NCBI GenBank assembly: GCA_041686355.1
Contig: JAWLDZ010000006.1
Span: 1-64,000 of the forward strand
DNA: 64,000 nt
From: DSBN01 sp041686355
GTDB lineage: Bacteria > Spirochaetota > Spirochaetia > DSM-16054 > Sediminispirochaetaceae
Direction of reading: 5' to 3'
Shown here: positions 23,768-32,669 of the stretch, in pieces
How positions within the stretch are numbered: the stretch's first letter is position 1
How the letters are laid out: every line of letters starts with the position of its first letter
Notes under the pieces: model-generated
What the model was told of the DNA's origin: nothing
The model's database searches: none
What the model saw: the letters and a program-made list of their open reading frames with translations, nothing else
Translations under genes and position numbers: made by a program

Positions 23768-24346
23768 TCATGTATTTTTGAGCAGTTTAAGATCCGGGTT
23801 AAACATTTTTTCCGCTTTCAGGCTTGAGGGAGGACCATGTCCGGGCAGCAGCAAAGTAGAGTCAGGTAGGGAGAACAATTTTTCACTGATGGAACGGAGG
23901 AGCAGGGCTCTGGAAAAACTGTTTTTTGTATTGCCCACTCGGCCGGCGGCCAGTACATCTCCGGTAAAGACCATTCCGCCGATATGATAAATAAGTGAAT
24001 CTGAAGAGTGACCGGGAACTTCAATAACCTCCACCTCTATACCGGATGCTGCGGTGAACTTGTCTCCGTCCTTAATCGGTATTGATGGAAAAGTGGTAAT
24101 ATATGGAGAAAAAGCATAAATATCGGCGTCATAGATTTTTTTAAGGGTTCGAACCCCTTTTACATGAGATTCATGATGATGGGTCACAAGAATAGTACGA
24201 ATGGTATATTTATTCCCTTCAATGAGGGTCAGCAACTCTTTATCCATAATTCCCGGATCAACTAGAATTGCATCGCCTCCGTCGTTTGGACCAATCAAAT
24301 AGGTGTTTGCAAAGCCAACAACAGCAAAGTGAAAATACAACTTCAT
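23768..24346 (-). CDS. MBL-fold metallo-hydrolase with altered metal motif
   Basis: A 192-aa metallo-beta-lactamase-fold protein of glyoxalase II-like size. The metal motif reads HHHESH (56-61): His56, His58 and His61 of HxHxDH are present, but the Asp is Ser60. The other ligands are kept: His113 in PGHSSDS, Asp130 in FTGD and His170 in PGHGPP. It may bind one metal only, or iron or zinc in an altered site. The ATG overlaps the stop of the pentapeptide-repeat gene by 4 nt. The substrate is unknown. Confidence 0.85.
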   Translation of the reverse strand: MKLYFHFAVVGFANTYLIGPNDGGDAILVDPGIMDKELLTLIEGNKYTIRTILVTHHHESHVKGVRTLKKIYDADIYAFSPYITTFPSIPIKDGDKFTAASGIEVEVIEVPGHSSDSLIYHIGGMVFTGDVLAAGRVGNTKNSFSRALLLRSISEKLFSLPDSTLLLPGHGPPSSLKAEKMFNPDLKLLKNT

Positions 24347-24939
24347 ATCGCTGTATCCTGTTGAAAACGGGCTTCTTCATAGTTTGAGTACTTAAAACTC
24401 ACGGTTTCTCTGGAACTGTTCACAAAATCTGCTTTCTTTAGATTACAATCCACAAAGCTTACATCATGCAATACTGCACTTGTAAAGTTTGAATAATACA
24501 GGTCGGAGTCGTTAAACACGCAATTCTCAGCGTTTATTCCTAAAAAATTGGTATGCACTATATCGGAGTCCTTGAAATCGCAGTTAATAAAAGTGCTGCC
24601 GGCGAAAACGGAGTACTTAATATTTGTTTCAGTAAACCGGCAATTTTCAAATCGTGAATATTGTAGGAAGCACAAATTAAAACTACTATGGGAAAAGTCT
24701 ACATTCTTAAAACTGCTTTCGGAAAAATTGCACACCATAAATGTATGGTCGCTGAAGTCGACATCCTCAACATTGATACACGAGGAGTTCAAGTCTTTCA
24801 AGACTTTTGTGTCACGGATGATCTCTATCAAACGTGCATTGCAGGCTTGAGGATTATCTACATGCTTAAGACAGTAGGATTCTCCGTAGGATGCATATAA
24901 TTGACAGTCCGGTTTTTGACATGTATTAAACAAAAACAT
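24343..24939 (-). CDS. pentapeptide-repeat protein with N-terminal Cys/His motif
   Basis: A 198-aa protein. Residues about 55-190 consist of pentapeptide repeats with F or L at the central position (for example NVDFSHSSF, NCRFTETNI, NCDFKDSDI, NCVFNDSDL), which form a right-handed quadrilateral beta-helix. The N-terminal 35 residues hold Cys7, Cys12, Cys23 and His26, plus Cys33, spaced like a small zinc-binding knuckle. Some such proteins mimic DNA and protect gyrase; this one shows no feature specific to that role. It is co-transcribed with the MBL protein and diverges from murI. Confidence 0.82.
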   Translation of the reverse strand: MFLFNTCQKPDCQLYASYGESYCLKHVDNPQACNARLIEIIRDTKVLKDLNSSCINVEDVDFSDHTFMVCNFSESSFKNVDFSHSSFNLCFLQYSRFENCRFTETNIKYSVFAGSTFINCDFKDSDIVHTNFLGINAENCVFNDSDLYYSNFTSAVLHDVSFVDCNLKKADFVNSSRETVSFKYSNYEEARFQQDTAI

Positions 24940-25035
24940 ACCTATAGGGTATCGATTGTAGGGCCGTTGTTCAATAGTAATATTTTATATTGTATGCTAA
25001 TATTAGAACGTACTAGGGAAAATGGAGTAGTTTGA

Positions 25036-25848
25036 GTGAATGACAGGCCAGTAGCAGTATTTGATTCAGGGGTAGGGGGCTTGCCCTATTTAGAGCAGTT
25101 GAAAAAGTATGTTCCCGCTGAAGATTTTGTGTACTTCGCAGATAGGGGCAATTTCCCTTATGGTGAACAGGATGATGCAGTTCTTCGCAACATAATTGTT
25201 AAATCCGTTGGCAAGTTTATCGATGCCACTGATCCTAAGCTCATGCTAATAGCCTGTAATACCGCCTCGGTGATAGCTCTCGGAGAACTGCGACGTCAGT
25301 TTGATATTCCCTTTATTGGCGTAGTCCCAGCGGTAAAACCAGCGGCGGAACTGTCGAAACGAAGGGCTATCGGGGTACTGGCAACTCGCAGAACCGTCGA
25401 AGATCCATACACAGAAGATCTCATCAGCCGTTTTGCTGCCGACTGTAAAGTGGTGCGTTATGCCGGGGTAGAGATTGTGCAGCTGGTTGAGCTCAACTTC
25501 TTTACGAGCAGCGCTGAGGAAAGAGAAGCTATACTGCAGCCGGCGGTGGATTTTTTTAAATCCCAGGCTGTAGATGCTTTAGTAGTAGGTTGTACCCATT
25601 TTATATTTGTTGAGGAGTTATTACATAAAATGCTGAAGGGGTCAGTGGAGATAATCGATTCACGAGAGGGGGTTGCTCAACAGGCTTTGAGAATACTGGA
25701 AGAAGCTCATCTGTTCCGGGACAGTACAAAAAAAAGTACAGGCACAAGCCGCTTATTTGTAAGCGGCAATGGCTTAAGCTTTCGTGAAAATGAACGTTAT
25801 CACCGGTTTTCCAAAATGTTCGATCTGGAGTGGAGCGGACGCCTGTGA
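25036..25848 (+). CDS. murI: glutamate racemase
   Basis: A 270-aa cofactor-independent racemase making D-glutamate for peptidoglycan. The two catalytic cysteines are Cys74 (IACNTAS) and Cys186 (VVGCTHF); the DSGVGGL motif is at 10-16. The start is a GTG with GGAG 8 nt upstream. The end overlaps rsgA (GTGA). Confidence 0.95.
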   Translation: MNDRPVAVFDSGVGGLPYLEQLKKYVPAEDFVYFADRGNFPYGEQDDAVLRNIIVKSVGKFIDATDPKLMLIACNTASVIALGELRRQFDIPFIGVVPAVKPAAELSKRRAIGVLATRRTVEDPYTEDLISRFAADCKVVRYAGVEIVQLVELNFFTSSAEEREAILQPAVDFFKSQAVDALVVGCTHFIFVEELLHKMLKGSVEIIDSREGVAQQALRILEEAHLFRDSTKKSTGTSRLFVSGNGLSFRENERYHRFSKMFDLEWSGRL

Positions 25849-26762
25849 GTATGCTGAGCGGCAGAGTTGCCTTTGGGGCGAATAATATTTTTACGGTGGT
25901 GGTGGACGGCAAATCGTATCTGTGTCGTCTAAAAGGCAAAATATTACGACAGGACGAAAAGGCGTATAACCCTCTAGCACCGGGGGATGTGGTGGATTTC
26001 GAAACTGATTTGCATACCACCGCAGAAGGCCTCATACACCGCAGAAGGCCCCGTAACAATTCCCTTGTCCGTTGGAATAGAAAGCGGAGGGCGCTGCAGA
26101 CGGTAGCGGCAAATTTGGAAGTATTGGTTGTAGTCACCTCAGCCAAAAACCCGCCCTTTCGACCGCGCTTTATTGACCGTGTGTTGATTGCAGCGGATGA
26201 AATACCGGTAGTTATTGCTCTGAATAAGGTTGACCTGAAATATGATGAATCAATTAAGGATCGCATGCAAATATATAGGGATATGGACTATGAGGTAATT
26301 GAAACATCTGCTAAAACCGGCGAAGGAATTGAACAACTGAACGATAGAATAAGTTCCGGTTTATCAGCATTCTTCGGTCAGTCGGGGGTTGGAAAGAGCT
26401 CTCTCCTCAATGTGCTCTTTCCAGGGGTAGATGTAGAGGTGGGTGAGATTTCCCGTAAGTACGATCGTGGCAGGCATGTCACCAAGAACGCCCGCTTATA
26501 CGAATACGGGAACAACTATTTTATTGATACTCCAGGCATCCGACAGATAGAGCTGGGAATCGAAGATAGAGATTTGCTGGATCGCTATTTCAGAGACTTT
26601 GCTCCCTTTATCGATAAGTGCGAGTTTCAACCCTGTTCCCATCTGCATGAACCCGGCTGTGCCGTGCAGGCAGCGGTAGAGGCAAATCTTATCCATCCCG
26701 ACAGATATGAAAGTTACGCAAGGATATATTACGAATTAGAAGCAAGAGTAGAGTACGGTTAA
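25845..26762 (+). CDS. rsgA: ribosome small-subunit-dependent GTPase RsgA
   Basis: About 305 aa: an N-terminal OB-fold, then a circularly permuted GTPase in which NKVD (G4) comes before GQSGVGKSS (G1) and DTPG (G3), and a C-terminal zinc-binding segment CEFQPCSHLHEPGC. It checks maturation of the 30S subunit. The start is taken as the GTG at 25845, which overlaps the murI stop and has GGAG 9 nt upstream; a further GTG at 25830 and an ATG at 25851 are alternatives. mutS2 follows after 1 nt. Confidence 0.95.
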   Translation: MSMLSGRVAFGANNIFTVVVDGKSYLCRLKGKILRQDEKAYNPLAPGDVVDFETDLHTTAEGLIHRRRPRNNSLVRWNRKRRALQTVAANLEVLVVVTSAKNPPFRPRFIDRVLIAADEIPVVIALNKVDLKYDESIKDRMQIYRDMDYEVIETSAKTGEGIEQLNDRISSGLSAFFGQSGVGKSSLLNVLFPGVDVEVGEISRKYDRGRHVTKNARLYEYGNNYFIDTPGIRQIELGIEDRDLLDRYFRDFAPFIDKCEFQPCSHLHEPGCAVQAAVEANLIHPDRYESYARIYYELEARVEYG

Positions 26763-26763
26763 T

Positions 26764-29118
26764 ATGCATCAACAGACAATCAATGTATTAGAATTTGAAA
26801 AAATAAGATCTGAGCTGTTAGAGTATTGTATCAGCGAGAACGGTCGTCATGCGGTGAGCCAGCAGGGATTTTATTACTCCCAGTCGGCTTTAGAGAAGTT
26901 ACAGCTTAAGGTCGAACAAGCCCGCGAGTTTATGGAGCGCCAGGACTTTCCAAGCTTTGAGTTTCCTGAACTTGAATCAGAGCTGCAGGAGCTCTCTACG
27001 GAGGGTATTGTCCTAGAGGGAGAAGAGCTCATCCGCTTTGCCCGCTATTTTAATTCAGCCCATCGGCTTTCGGCCTATTTACGTGGTGCCGTCGAATATG
27101 GATACCGTGATATTGCCGCTCACAGTGAGCAATTTAGTGATTTCCGGGAGAGTGCAAAGGCAATAACCGCAGTTCTTAACCCGGATGGGAGCGTGAAAGA
27201 TAGTCATCCCGAACTGCGAAAACAGCGTGCCCATATGGCCCGCCTCAGAAATGAACTTAACCGAGCCGCTCAGAGTTACCTGCAGCAGAACTCCGACCGC
27301 TGGCAAAGTGATGTACCGACCCAGAGGGACGGACGGATTGTCCTGCCCCTGAAAGCCCAGTTTCAGAACATGGTTTCCGGGGTCATTCACTACAGCTCGG
27401 CCCGTGGTTCTACCGTATATATTGAACCGCCGGAACTGATGACAAAAAACAACGAAATCGCCCTGGTGGAACAGGAAATTCGAGAAATTATTTTGTCGAT
27501 ACTGCGAGACCTGACAAAAGCCGTGGCTTCCCGCCGAACAGAGATAGAGCAACTCATAGAAGCAGTGACAGAAATTGATAGTTTTATATGTCGGGCTGCG
27601 TATGCTCGGGTTCATAACTGTGTACGCGCCAATTACCGTGAACGCGGGTTTAAGCTCAAGCGCGCCCGTCATCCCCTGCTCCATGAGAGCGCGGTGCCGA
27701 TTGATATTGAAACCTCACAAGATATACAGAGTCTTATTATCAGTGGACCTAATGCGGGAGGTAAGACGGTTACCTTAAAAACGGTGGGACTTCTCTCACT
27801 AATGAATCAATTCGGTCTGCAGATTCCCGCGGATGAAGACACGGAGCTGGCAGTTTTTAACGGGATTTATGCAGACATAGGCGATGAACAGTCAATCGAA
27901 GGCTCGCTTTCAACCTTCTCCGGCCATATGACAAAAATCGGCGAGATGCTCGAACATGCAGATGTACATGCCTTGGCCCTGCTGGATGAACTCGGATCGG
28001 GAACCGATCCGGGAGAGGGGGCTACGTTGGCAATGGCCGTACTGGATGAGTTTTTAAAACGGGGGGCAACTACCCTGGCAACCTCCCACCACGGGCTGCT
28101 GAAAAACTATGGGTATACCACCCCAAGGGTGCAGAATGCCTCTATGGATTTTGATACCTCAACCCTAACACCCAATTATAAAGTTGTGGTCGGACTTCCC
28201 GGCGAGAGTCATGCCCTGGATATTGCAGCCCGCAGCGGGCTGCCGAGTAATGTGATCGAGGCCGCCCGGGGCTACTTGTCAAGTGAGAGTGGTCAAGTAA
28301 GCGAGATGATTAAGGAGCTAGAGCGGAGACAGACCGAATTTAAGCGGCATGAAGCGTCCTTGAAGCAGCGCGAGGGCCGCTTGCGCGATCAAATAAAAGA
28401 GCATGATCTGGCGGCACTTAAACTTCGCCAGCGTGAACACCAGCTGAAACAGAGCGGCTATGGTGAACTGAATAAGTTTTTACGAGAGGCACGGCAGGAG
28501 CTTGAGAACCTGGTGCATCAATTGAAAAGCGGTGGAAACGTTTCTAAAGAGGATACCAAACGGGTAAAAGAGTTTATTCGAACGGTAGAGGAACGGGAGA
28601 AACAAGAAAAAGAGCAGGTTGAGCAGGAGGAGGTCGAATTTGCCTCCAGTGATACCTACGAGTTCTCTCCGGGTATGCAGGTTATTACCGGACCGGGTCG
28701 TCGGCGGGGCACCATAATACGGCGCGCCAAGCAAGGATATTGGCTGGTTGAGGTGGGAGCAATGAAAATCACCCTTCCAGAGAGCGATCTTATGCCTGCA
28801 GAGAGCTCTGAACAGAAACAAAAGCAGTCGTCTCCGCGGTATGGGTATACCAGCGACTCCGGAACCGCACCGGCCGCCTTCTCTCTGGATGTACGGGGAG
28901 AGCGCTTGGACGAAGCCTTAGAACAGGTAAATCGTCAGCTTGACAATGCAGCCCTGGCTAACCTATACGAGTTTGAGATTATTCACGGGAAGGGGGAGGG
29001 AATCCTCCAGACCGGTGTGCAGCGCTTATTGCAGGATTCTCCACAGGTCGAAGAGTTTTACTTTTCACGTCCTGAGCAGGGCGGAACCGGTAAAACCATT
29101 GTAAAATTAAAACACTAA
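26764..29118 (+). CDS. mutS2: endonuclease MutS2 (RqcU-like)
   Basis: A 784-aa protein: MutS core and clamp domains, an ATPase with Walker A SGPNAGGKT (about 327-335) and Walker B LLDELGSGTDPGEG, a long coiled-coil-like stretch (about 515-630), a KOW-like segment (GPGRRRGTIIRR) and a C-terminal Smr nuclease domain with LDVRGER and HGKGEG. MutS2 acts on recombination intermediates and, as shown in Bacillus, on collided ribosomes. Its position directly after rsgA fits a ribosome-related role, though this is inference. Confidence 0.95.
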   Translation: MHQQTINVLEFEKIRSELLEYCISENGRHAVSQQGFYYSQSALEKLQLKVEQAREFMERQDFPSFEFPELESELQELSTEGIVLEGEELIRFARYFNSAHRLSAYLRGAVEYGYRDIAAHSEQFSDFRESAKAITAVLNPDGSVKDSHPELRKQRAHMARLRNELNRAAQSYLQQNSDRWQSDVPTQRDGRIVLPLKAQFQNMVSGVIHYSSARGSTVYIEPPELMTKNNEIALVEQEIREIILSILRDLTKAVASRRTEIEQLIEAVTEIDSFICRAAYARVHNCVRANYRERGFKLKRARHPLLHESAVPIDIETSQDIQSLIISGPNAGGKTVTLKTVGLLSLMNQFGLQIPADEDTELAVFNGIYADIGDEQSIEGSLSTFSGHMTKIGEMLEHADVHALALLDELGSGTDPGEGATLAMAVLDEFLKRGATTLATSHHGLLKNYGYTTPRVQNASMDFDTSTLTPNYKVVVGLPGESHALDIAARSGLPSNVIEAARGYLSSESGQVSEMIKELERRQTEFKRHEASLKQREGRLRDQIKEHDLAALKLRQREHQLKQSGYGELNKFLREARQELENLVHQLKSGGNVSKEDTKRVKEFIRTVEEREKQEKEQVEQEEVEFASSDTYEFSPGMQVITGPGRRRGTIIRRAKQGYWLVEVGAMKITLPESDLMPAESSEQKQKQSSPRYGYTSDSGTAPAAFSLDVRGERLDEALEQVNRQLDNAALANLYEFEIIHGKGEGILQTGVQRLLQDSPQVEEFYFSRPEQGGTGKTIVKLKH

Positions 29119-29122
29119 ATTG

Positions 29123-29151
29123 TTGCGCATTCATTAGTTTATATCTACGAT
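29123..29151 (+). promoter_or_regulatory. candidate promoter of the 116-aa hypothetical gene
   Basis: TTGCGC (29123-29128), a 17-nt spacer and TACGAT (29146-29151), about 33 nt before the start codon. Confidence 0.4.
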
Positions 29152-29190
29152 TAAAAGTAACAGTACTTGCTGTGATGGGAGCGAAGAGGT

Positions 29191-29541
29191 ATGAAAGAGA
29201 ATATAAGAAAATTTTTTGCTATTTTATCAATTGAGTTTGATGATATTCGTGACGGTTTAGTTATGCTTTTGAACAGCAGCGAAGAACGGTTTCGCAAACA
29301 TGAGATTACCGGATACGTATGGACAGAAAACAGTGCTCTAATGAAGCGGGAGGAGAAACTCCTGGAGATAATCCAGAAGAGGGTAGAACAGCTGAATCCG
29401 GATGATTATGAAAGTCTCGATGAAGCAGTAGAGGCGGTTAGAAAAATTGTACGCGGAATGTCCGGCATTCCCCAAGCGGTCCCAGAATTTATTGAAAAAC
29501 GAATGAACAAGGTACTGCGTTATTTGAACAATGATATGTGA
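29191..29541 (+). CDS. conserved hypothetical protein, helical
   Basis: I do not recognise this 116-aa protein. It is charged and predicted to be almost fully helical (KREEKLLEIIQKRVEQL; DYESLDEAVEAVRKIV), with no signal peptide. The purine-rich GAAGAGG before the ATG supports the start. It stands alone between mutS2 and the V-ATPase operon, 127 nt before atpE, with promoter-like sequences on both sides. Confidence 0.75.
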   Translation: MKENIRKFFAILSIEFDDIRDGLVMLLNSSEERFRKHEITGYVWTENSALMKREEKLLEIIQKRVEQLNPDDYESLDEAVEAVRKIVRGMSGIPQAVPEFIEKRMNKVLRYLNNDM

Positions 29542-29578
29542 TGGGGTTAAAAAAACACAGAATACACTCTAATTTATG

Positions 29579-29607
29579 TTGATATTTTTTTTATGCTCCA
29601 TTACTAT
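29579..29607 (+). promoter_or_regulatory. candidate promoter of the V-ATPase operon
   Basis: TTGATA (29579-29584), a 17-nt spacer and TACTAT (29602-29607) in the A/T-rich 127-nt gap before atpE. The leader would be about 55 nt. Confidence 0.45.
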
Positions 29608-29668
29608 ACCACTATATTAATAGGTAAATAAATATTGATTGATACATTGCTATTGAAAGGAAACGCGT

Positions 29669-30292
29669 ATGGACGTTCAGTTAAAAGAACTTATTGACCG
29701 AATCAAATCGGAAGGCATCGAAAGCGCTGAGCAGCAGGCACAAAAAATTGTGCAAGAAGCTGAAACACAAGCTAAGCAAATTGTCTCGGATGCGGAAACA
29801 GAAGCTGACAAAATCAGGCAGAAGGCCGAAGAGGACGCTCAGCGCCGCGAACAGACCGGCCGCCAAAGTTTGAAACAAGCCGGACGCGACCTGCTACTTA
29901 GCCTGGAAAAACGGCTACAGGCACTGTTTGATACGGTTATTTACACCGAAAGCGCTGCAGCGCTAAAGGGTAAGCTTCTACAAGGCACGATCAAACAGCT
30001 GATAGACCGCTGGGATGAAGAAGTTGCGGAGTTACATCTGCTGGTTGCTGAGGATGAGCTGCAAAGCATTGAAAAGGGATTGCGCGATCAGCTTTCAGCA
30101 CAGTTGGCTAAGGGTATGGAACTGAAACCTCTGGCAAATGTAGAAGCCGGTTTTCAGGTCGGCTACAAAGATGGTTCGGCATATTACAATTTTACCGCTG
30201 AAGGTGTAGCTGAAATTGTTTCCCAATTTCTAAACCCTAAATTGGCTGAAATTCTGAAGGAAGCTGCAAAAGAAGCAAAAGAACAGGAGTAA
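29669..30292 (+). CDS. atpE: V/A-type ATP synthase subunit E
   Basis: A 207-aa peripheral-stalk subunit. The first 75 residues form a long charged helix rich in Ala, Glu and Gln (AEQQAQKIVQEAETQAKQIV), and the C-terminal half is the globular part that caps the A3B3 head. First gene of the operon; AAAGGAAA precedes the ATG. No gene for the partner subunit G/H is seen, so E may form the stalk alone or with an unlinked partner. Confidence 0.9.
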   Translation: MDVQLKELIDRIKSEGIESAEQQAQKIVQEAETQAKQIVSDAETEADKIRQKAEEDAQRREQTGRQSLKQAGRDLLLSLEKRLQALFDTVIYTESAAALKGKLLQGTIKQLIDRWDEEVAELHLLVAEDELQSIEKGLRDQLSAQLAKGMELKPLANVEAGFQVGYKDGSAYYNFTAEGVAEIVSQFLNPKLAEILKEAAKEAKEQE

Positions 30293-30296
30293 CAAC

Positions 30297-30836
30297 GTGC
30301 GACAGTACTATTACGTGATCGCTACTCTCCCGCTTCTTCAGTTTGAAGATAAGCCTCCTCTTACTCTCGATGAGCTCTACTATTCCTGTACAGGGAACAT
30401 CGACAGTGATGATCTTGAGCTCCTTGAAACAGTTTCTCTCGAACCCGGTAACGCCAAGGGGAATGATTTTCTGGAAAAATGGTATACCTGGGAAACTTCC
30501 CTTCGAAATGAGCTTGTAAAACTCCGCAGTCAAAAGATCGGAGTTGAATCAGAGAAGTATCGACGCGAAGGTGAGGTAATCCCCGGTATCCCGGAAACAG
30601 CCAGAGAAGCTGCGAACCAGGATTCTCCACTTGTAGGTGAGGAGATACTCAATAAAGCACGATGGACTTTTCTTGAAGAGCTTGAGGTTGGACACTATTT
30701 TGATTTTGTTAAATTGATGTTGTATGCACTCAAACTTCAGTTGCTTCACCGTAGAAGCAAATTTACTACAGAACAGGGAAGAGAGAAATTTGAGCAAATT
30801 TATCAGCATATACGAAAAGATATTGAGTCGGCCTAG
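30297..30836 (+). CDS. DUF2764 protein of the V-ATPase operon
   Basis: A 179-aa cytoplasmic protein. The start (MRQYYYVIATLPLL) and the later segment WYTWETSLRNELVKLR match the DUF2764 family, which occupies this same place between atpE and atpA in treponemes, borreliae and chlamydiae. The operon has no recognisable subunit C (the central-stalk adaptor), and DUF2764 is a plausible replacement by position and helical character; this is inference. The start is GTG with AGGAG 7 nt upstream, 4 nt after atpE. Confidence 0.85.
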   Translation: MRQYYYVIATLPLLQFEDKPPLTLDELYYSCTGNIDSDDLELLETVSLEPGNAKGNDFLEKWYTWETSLRNELVKLRSQKIGVESEKYRREGEVIPGIPETAREAANQDSPLVGEEILNKARWTFLEELEVGHYFDFVKLMLYALKLQLLHRRSKFTTEQGREKFEQIYQHIRKDIESA

Positions 30837-30878
30837 TAATAGGGCTTGCCAAAACGCTGAGTTATTCGGAGAACTTTC

Positions 30879-32669
30879 ATGACAAAGACTACAGGCAAAG
30901 TTATAGGTGTTAACGGAAACATGGTCGCTGTAAAGGTAGAAGGCGATATTTCGTTAAATGAAGTTGGATATGTTAAAGTAGGCGACCAAAACCTGAAATC
31001 TGAGGTAATTAGAATTCAGGGGGATACCGCCGAAATGCAGGTATTTGAAATGACCACAGGCATCGGAATCAACGATGAGGTCGAGTTCACCGGGGAACTC
31101 CTGGCGGTTGAGCTGGGTCCCGGGCTGCTCACTCAAATATACGACGGGCTGCAAAATCCTTTACCCAAGCTGGCCGAAGAAGCCGGATTCTTTCTACCCC
31201 GTGGTCTTTATATGAATGCCCTACCTCGTGATAAAAAGTGGGAGTTTACTCCTAAGGTTAAGGCCGGAGACAGCGTAGCCGCCGCCGATACCCTCGGTAC
31301 TGTTCCGGAGGGAATCTTTGAACACCGTATCATGGTACCCTTTAATTTTTACGAATCGTATACAGTGAAAAAGATCGCCGAGCCTGGTGAATATACGGTT
31401 GAGCAGGAAATGGCGGTGCTTGAGGATGCAAAAGGCAACCGGCACTCAGTGAATATGATGTTTGAATGGCCGGTAAAGCGGGCCATTAGTTCATATGAAG
31501 AGCGGCTTGAACCGGATACCTCAATGGTAACAAAGACAAGAATTATTGATACCTTTATTCCAGTTGCCCGCGGGGGTACCTACTGTATTCCCGGTCCCTT
31601 TGGGGCAGGTAAGACAGTGCTGCAGCAGGTTACCAGCCGATATGCGGATGTGGACATTGTAATAATAGCTGCCTGCGGTGAGCGAGCCGGTGAGGTAGTA
31701 GAAACCCTGCGTGAGTTTCCTGAACTGATCGACCCCCGTACAGGGCGCACCCTAATGGAACGCACCGTTATTATCGCCAATACCAGTTCCATGCCGGTTG
31801 CCGCGCGGGAGGCATCGGTGTACACCGCTGTAACCCTGGCCGAGTATTACCGGCAAATGGGCCTGCACGTACTGCTGCTGGCCGACTCCACTTCTCGCTG
31901 GGCCCAGGCTATGCGCGAGATGTCGGGCCGCCTAGAGGAGATTCCCGGCGAGGAGGCTTTCCCTGCGTACCTTGAATCGGTAATTGCAGCCTTTTACGAA
32001 CGAGCCGGTGTTGTCCGGCTGAAGGACGGATCCTTCGGTTCAGTTACTATCGGCGGTACCGTAAGTCCTGCGGGGGGTAACTTTGAAGAACCGGTGACCC
32101 AGGCAACGCTGAAAGTAGTTGGTGCCTTCCACGGGCTCGATCGTGACCGTGCCGAAGCCCGTAAGTATCCTTCCATCCACCCGTTAAACAGCTGGAGCAA
32201 GTATCCGGGGGTTGTCGATGTTGATAAGGTTAATTTTGCAAGGGGTATTCTCTCCCGGGGCGATGAAGTCGGACAGATGATGAAGGTGGTCGGAGAGGAA
32301 GGAACCAGCCTGGAAGACTACATTGTGAATCTGAAATCTGAGTTTCTAGACTCAGTATATTTGCAGCAAAACTCCTTTGATCCGGTCGATGCAGCGGTAA
32401 GTGTTGAACGACAGAACTACGTATTCGATCAGCTGTATGATATCCTGGGTTCTATTCTCGAGCTAAAAGATAAAGAGGATGCACGACATTTCTTTAACCA
32501 GCTGCGCCAGCATTTTATCGACTGGAATTACGCTGAATGGGATTCTGAGGAATTTAAAGAAAACGAGAAAAAGATAAAAACCCTTCTTGAGCAGAAACAA
32601 ACCGGCCTTATGGAAGAAGCAAAGCGGGCCAGAAAAGCAGCGGAGAGCAAGGAGCACAGCAATGCGTAA
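30879..32669 (+). CDS. atpA: V/A-type ATP synthase catalytic subunit A
   Basis: A 596-aa catalytic subunit with P-loop GPFGAGKT (239-246), the long non-homologous insert typical of V/A-type A subunits before it, and the ADSTSRWAQAMRE and SGRLEEIPGEEAFP motifs. It hydrolyses or makes ATP at the A/B interfaces. The last 8 nt overlap atpB. Confidence 0.97.
   Translation: MTKTTGKVIGVNGNMVAVKVEGDISLNEVGYVKVGDQNLKSEVIRIQGDTAEMQVFEMTTGIGINDEVEFTGELLAVELGPGLLTQIYDGLQNPLPKLAEEAGFFLPRGLYMNALPRDKKWEFTPKVKAGDSVAAADTLGTVPEGIFEHRIMVPFNFYESYTVKKIAEPGEYTVEQEMAVLEDAKGNRHSVNMMFEWPVKRAISSYEERLEPDTSMVTKTRIIDTFIPVARGGTYCIPGPFGAGKTVLQQVTSRYADVDIVIIAACGERAGEVVETLREFPELIDPRTGRTLMERTVIIANTSSMPVAAREASVYTAVTLAEYYRQMGLHVLLLADSTSRWAQAMREMSGRLEEIPGEEAFPAYLESVIAAFYERAGVVRLKDGSFGSVTIGGTVSPAGGNFEEPVTQATLKVVGAFHGLDRDRAEARKYPSIHPLNSWSKYPGVVDVDKVNFARGILSRGDEVGQMMKVVGEEGTSLEDYIVNLKSEFLDSVYLQQNSFDPVDAAVSVERQNYVFDQLYDILGSILELKDKEDARHFFNQLRQHFIDWNYAEWDSEEFKENEKKIKTLLEQKQTGLMEEAKRARKAAESKEHSNA

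Noticed and set aside
24940..25035. Promoters in the divergent pentapeptide/murI region
   Set aside because: Several A/T-rich -10-like boxes are present (for example TAATAT at 24998-25003), but none has a -35 box at a proper distance.
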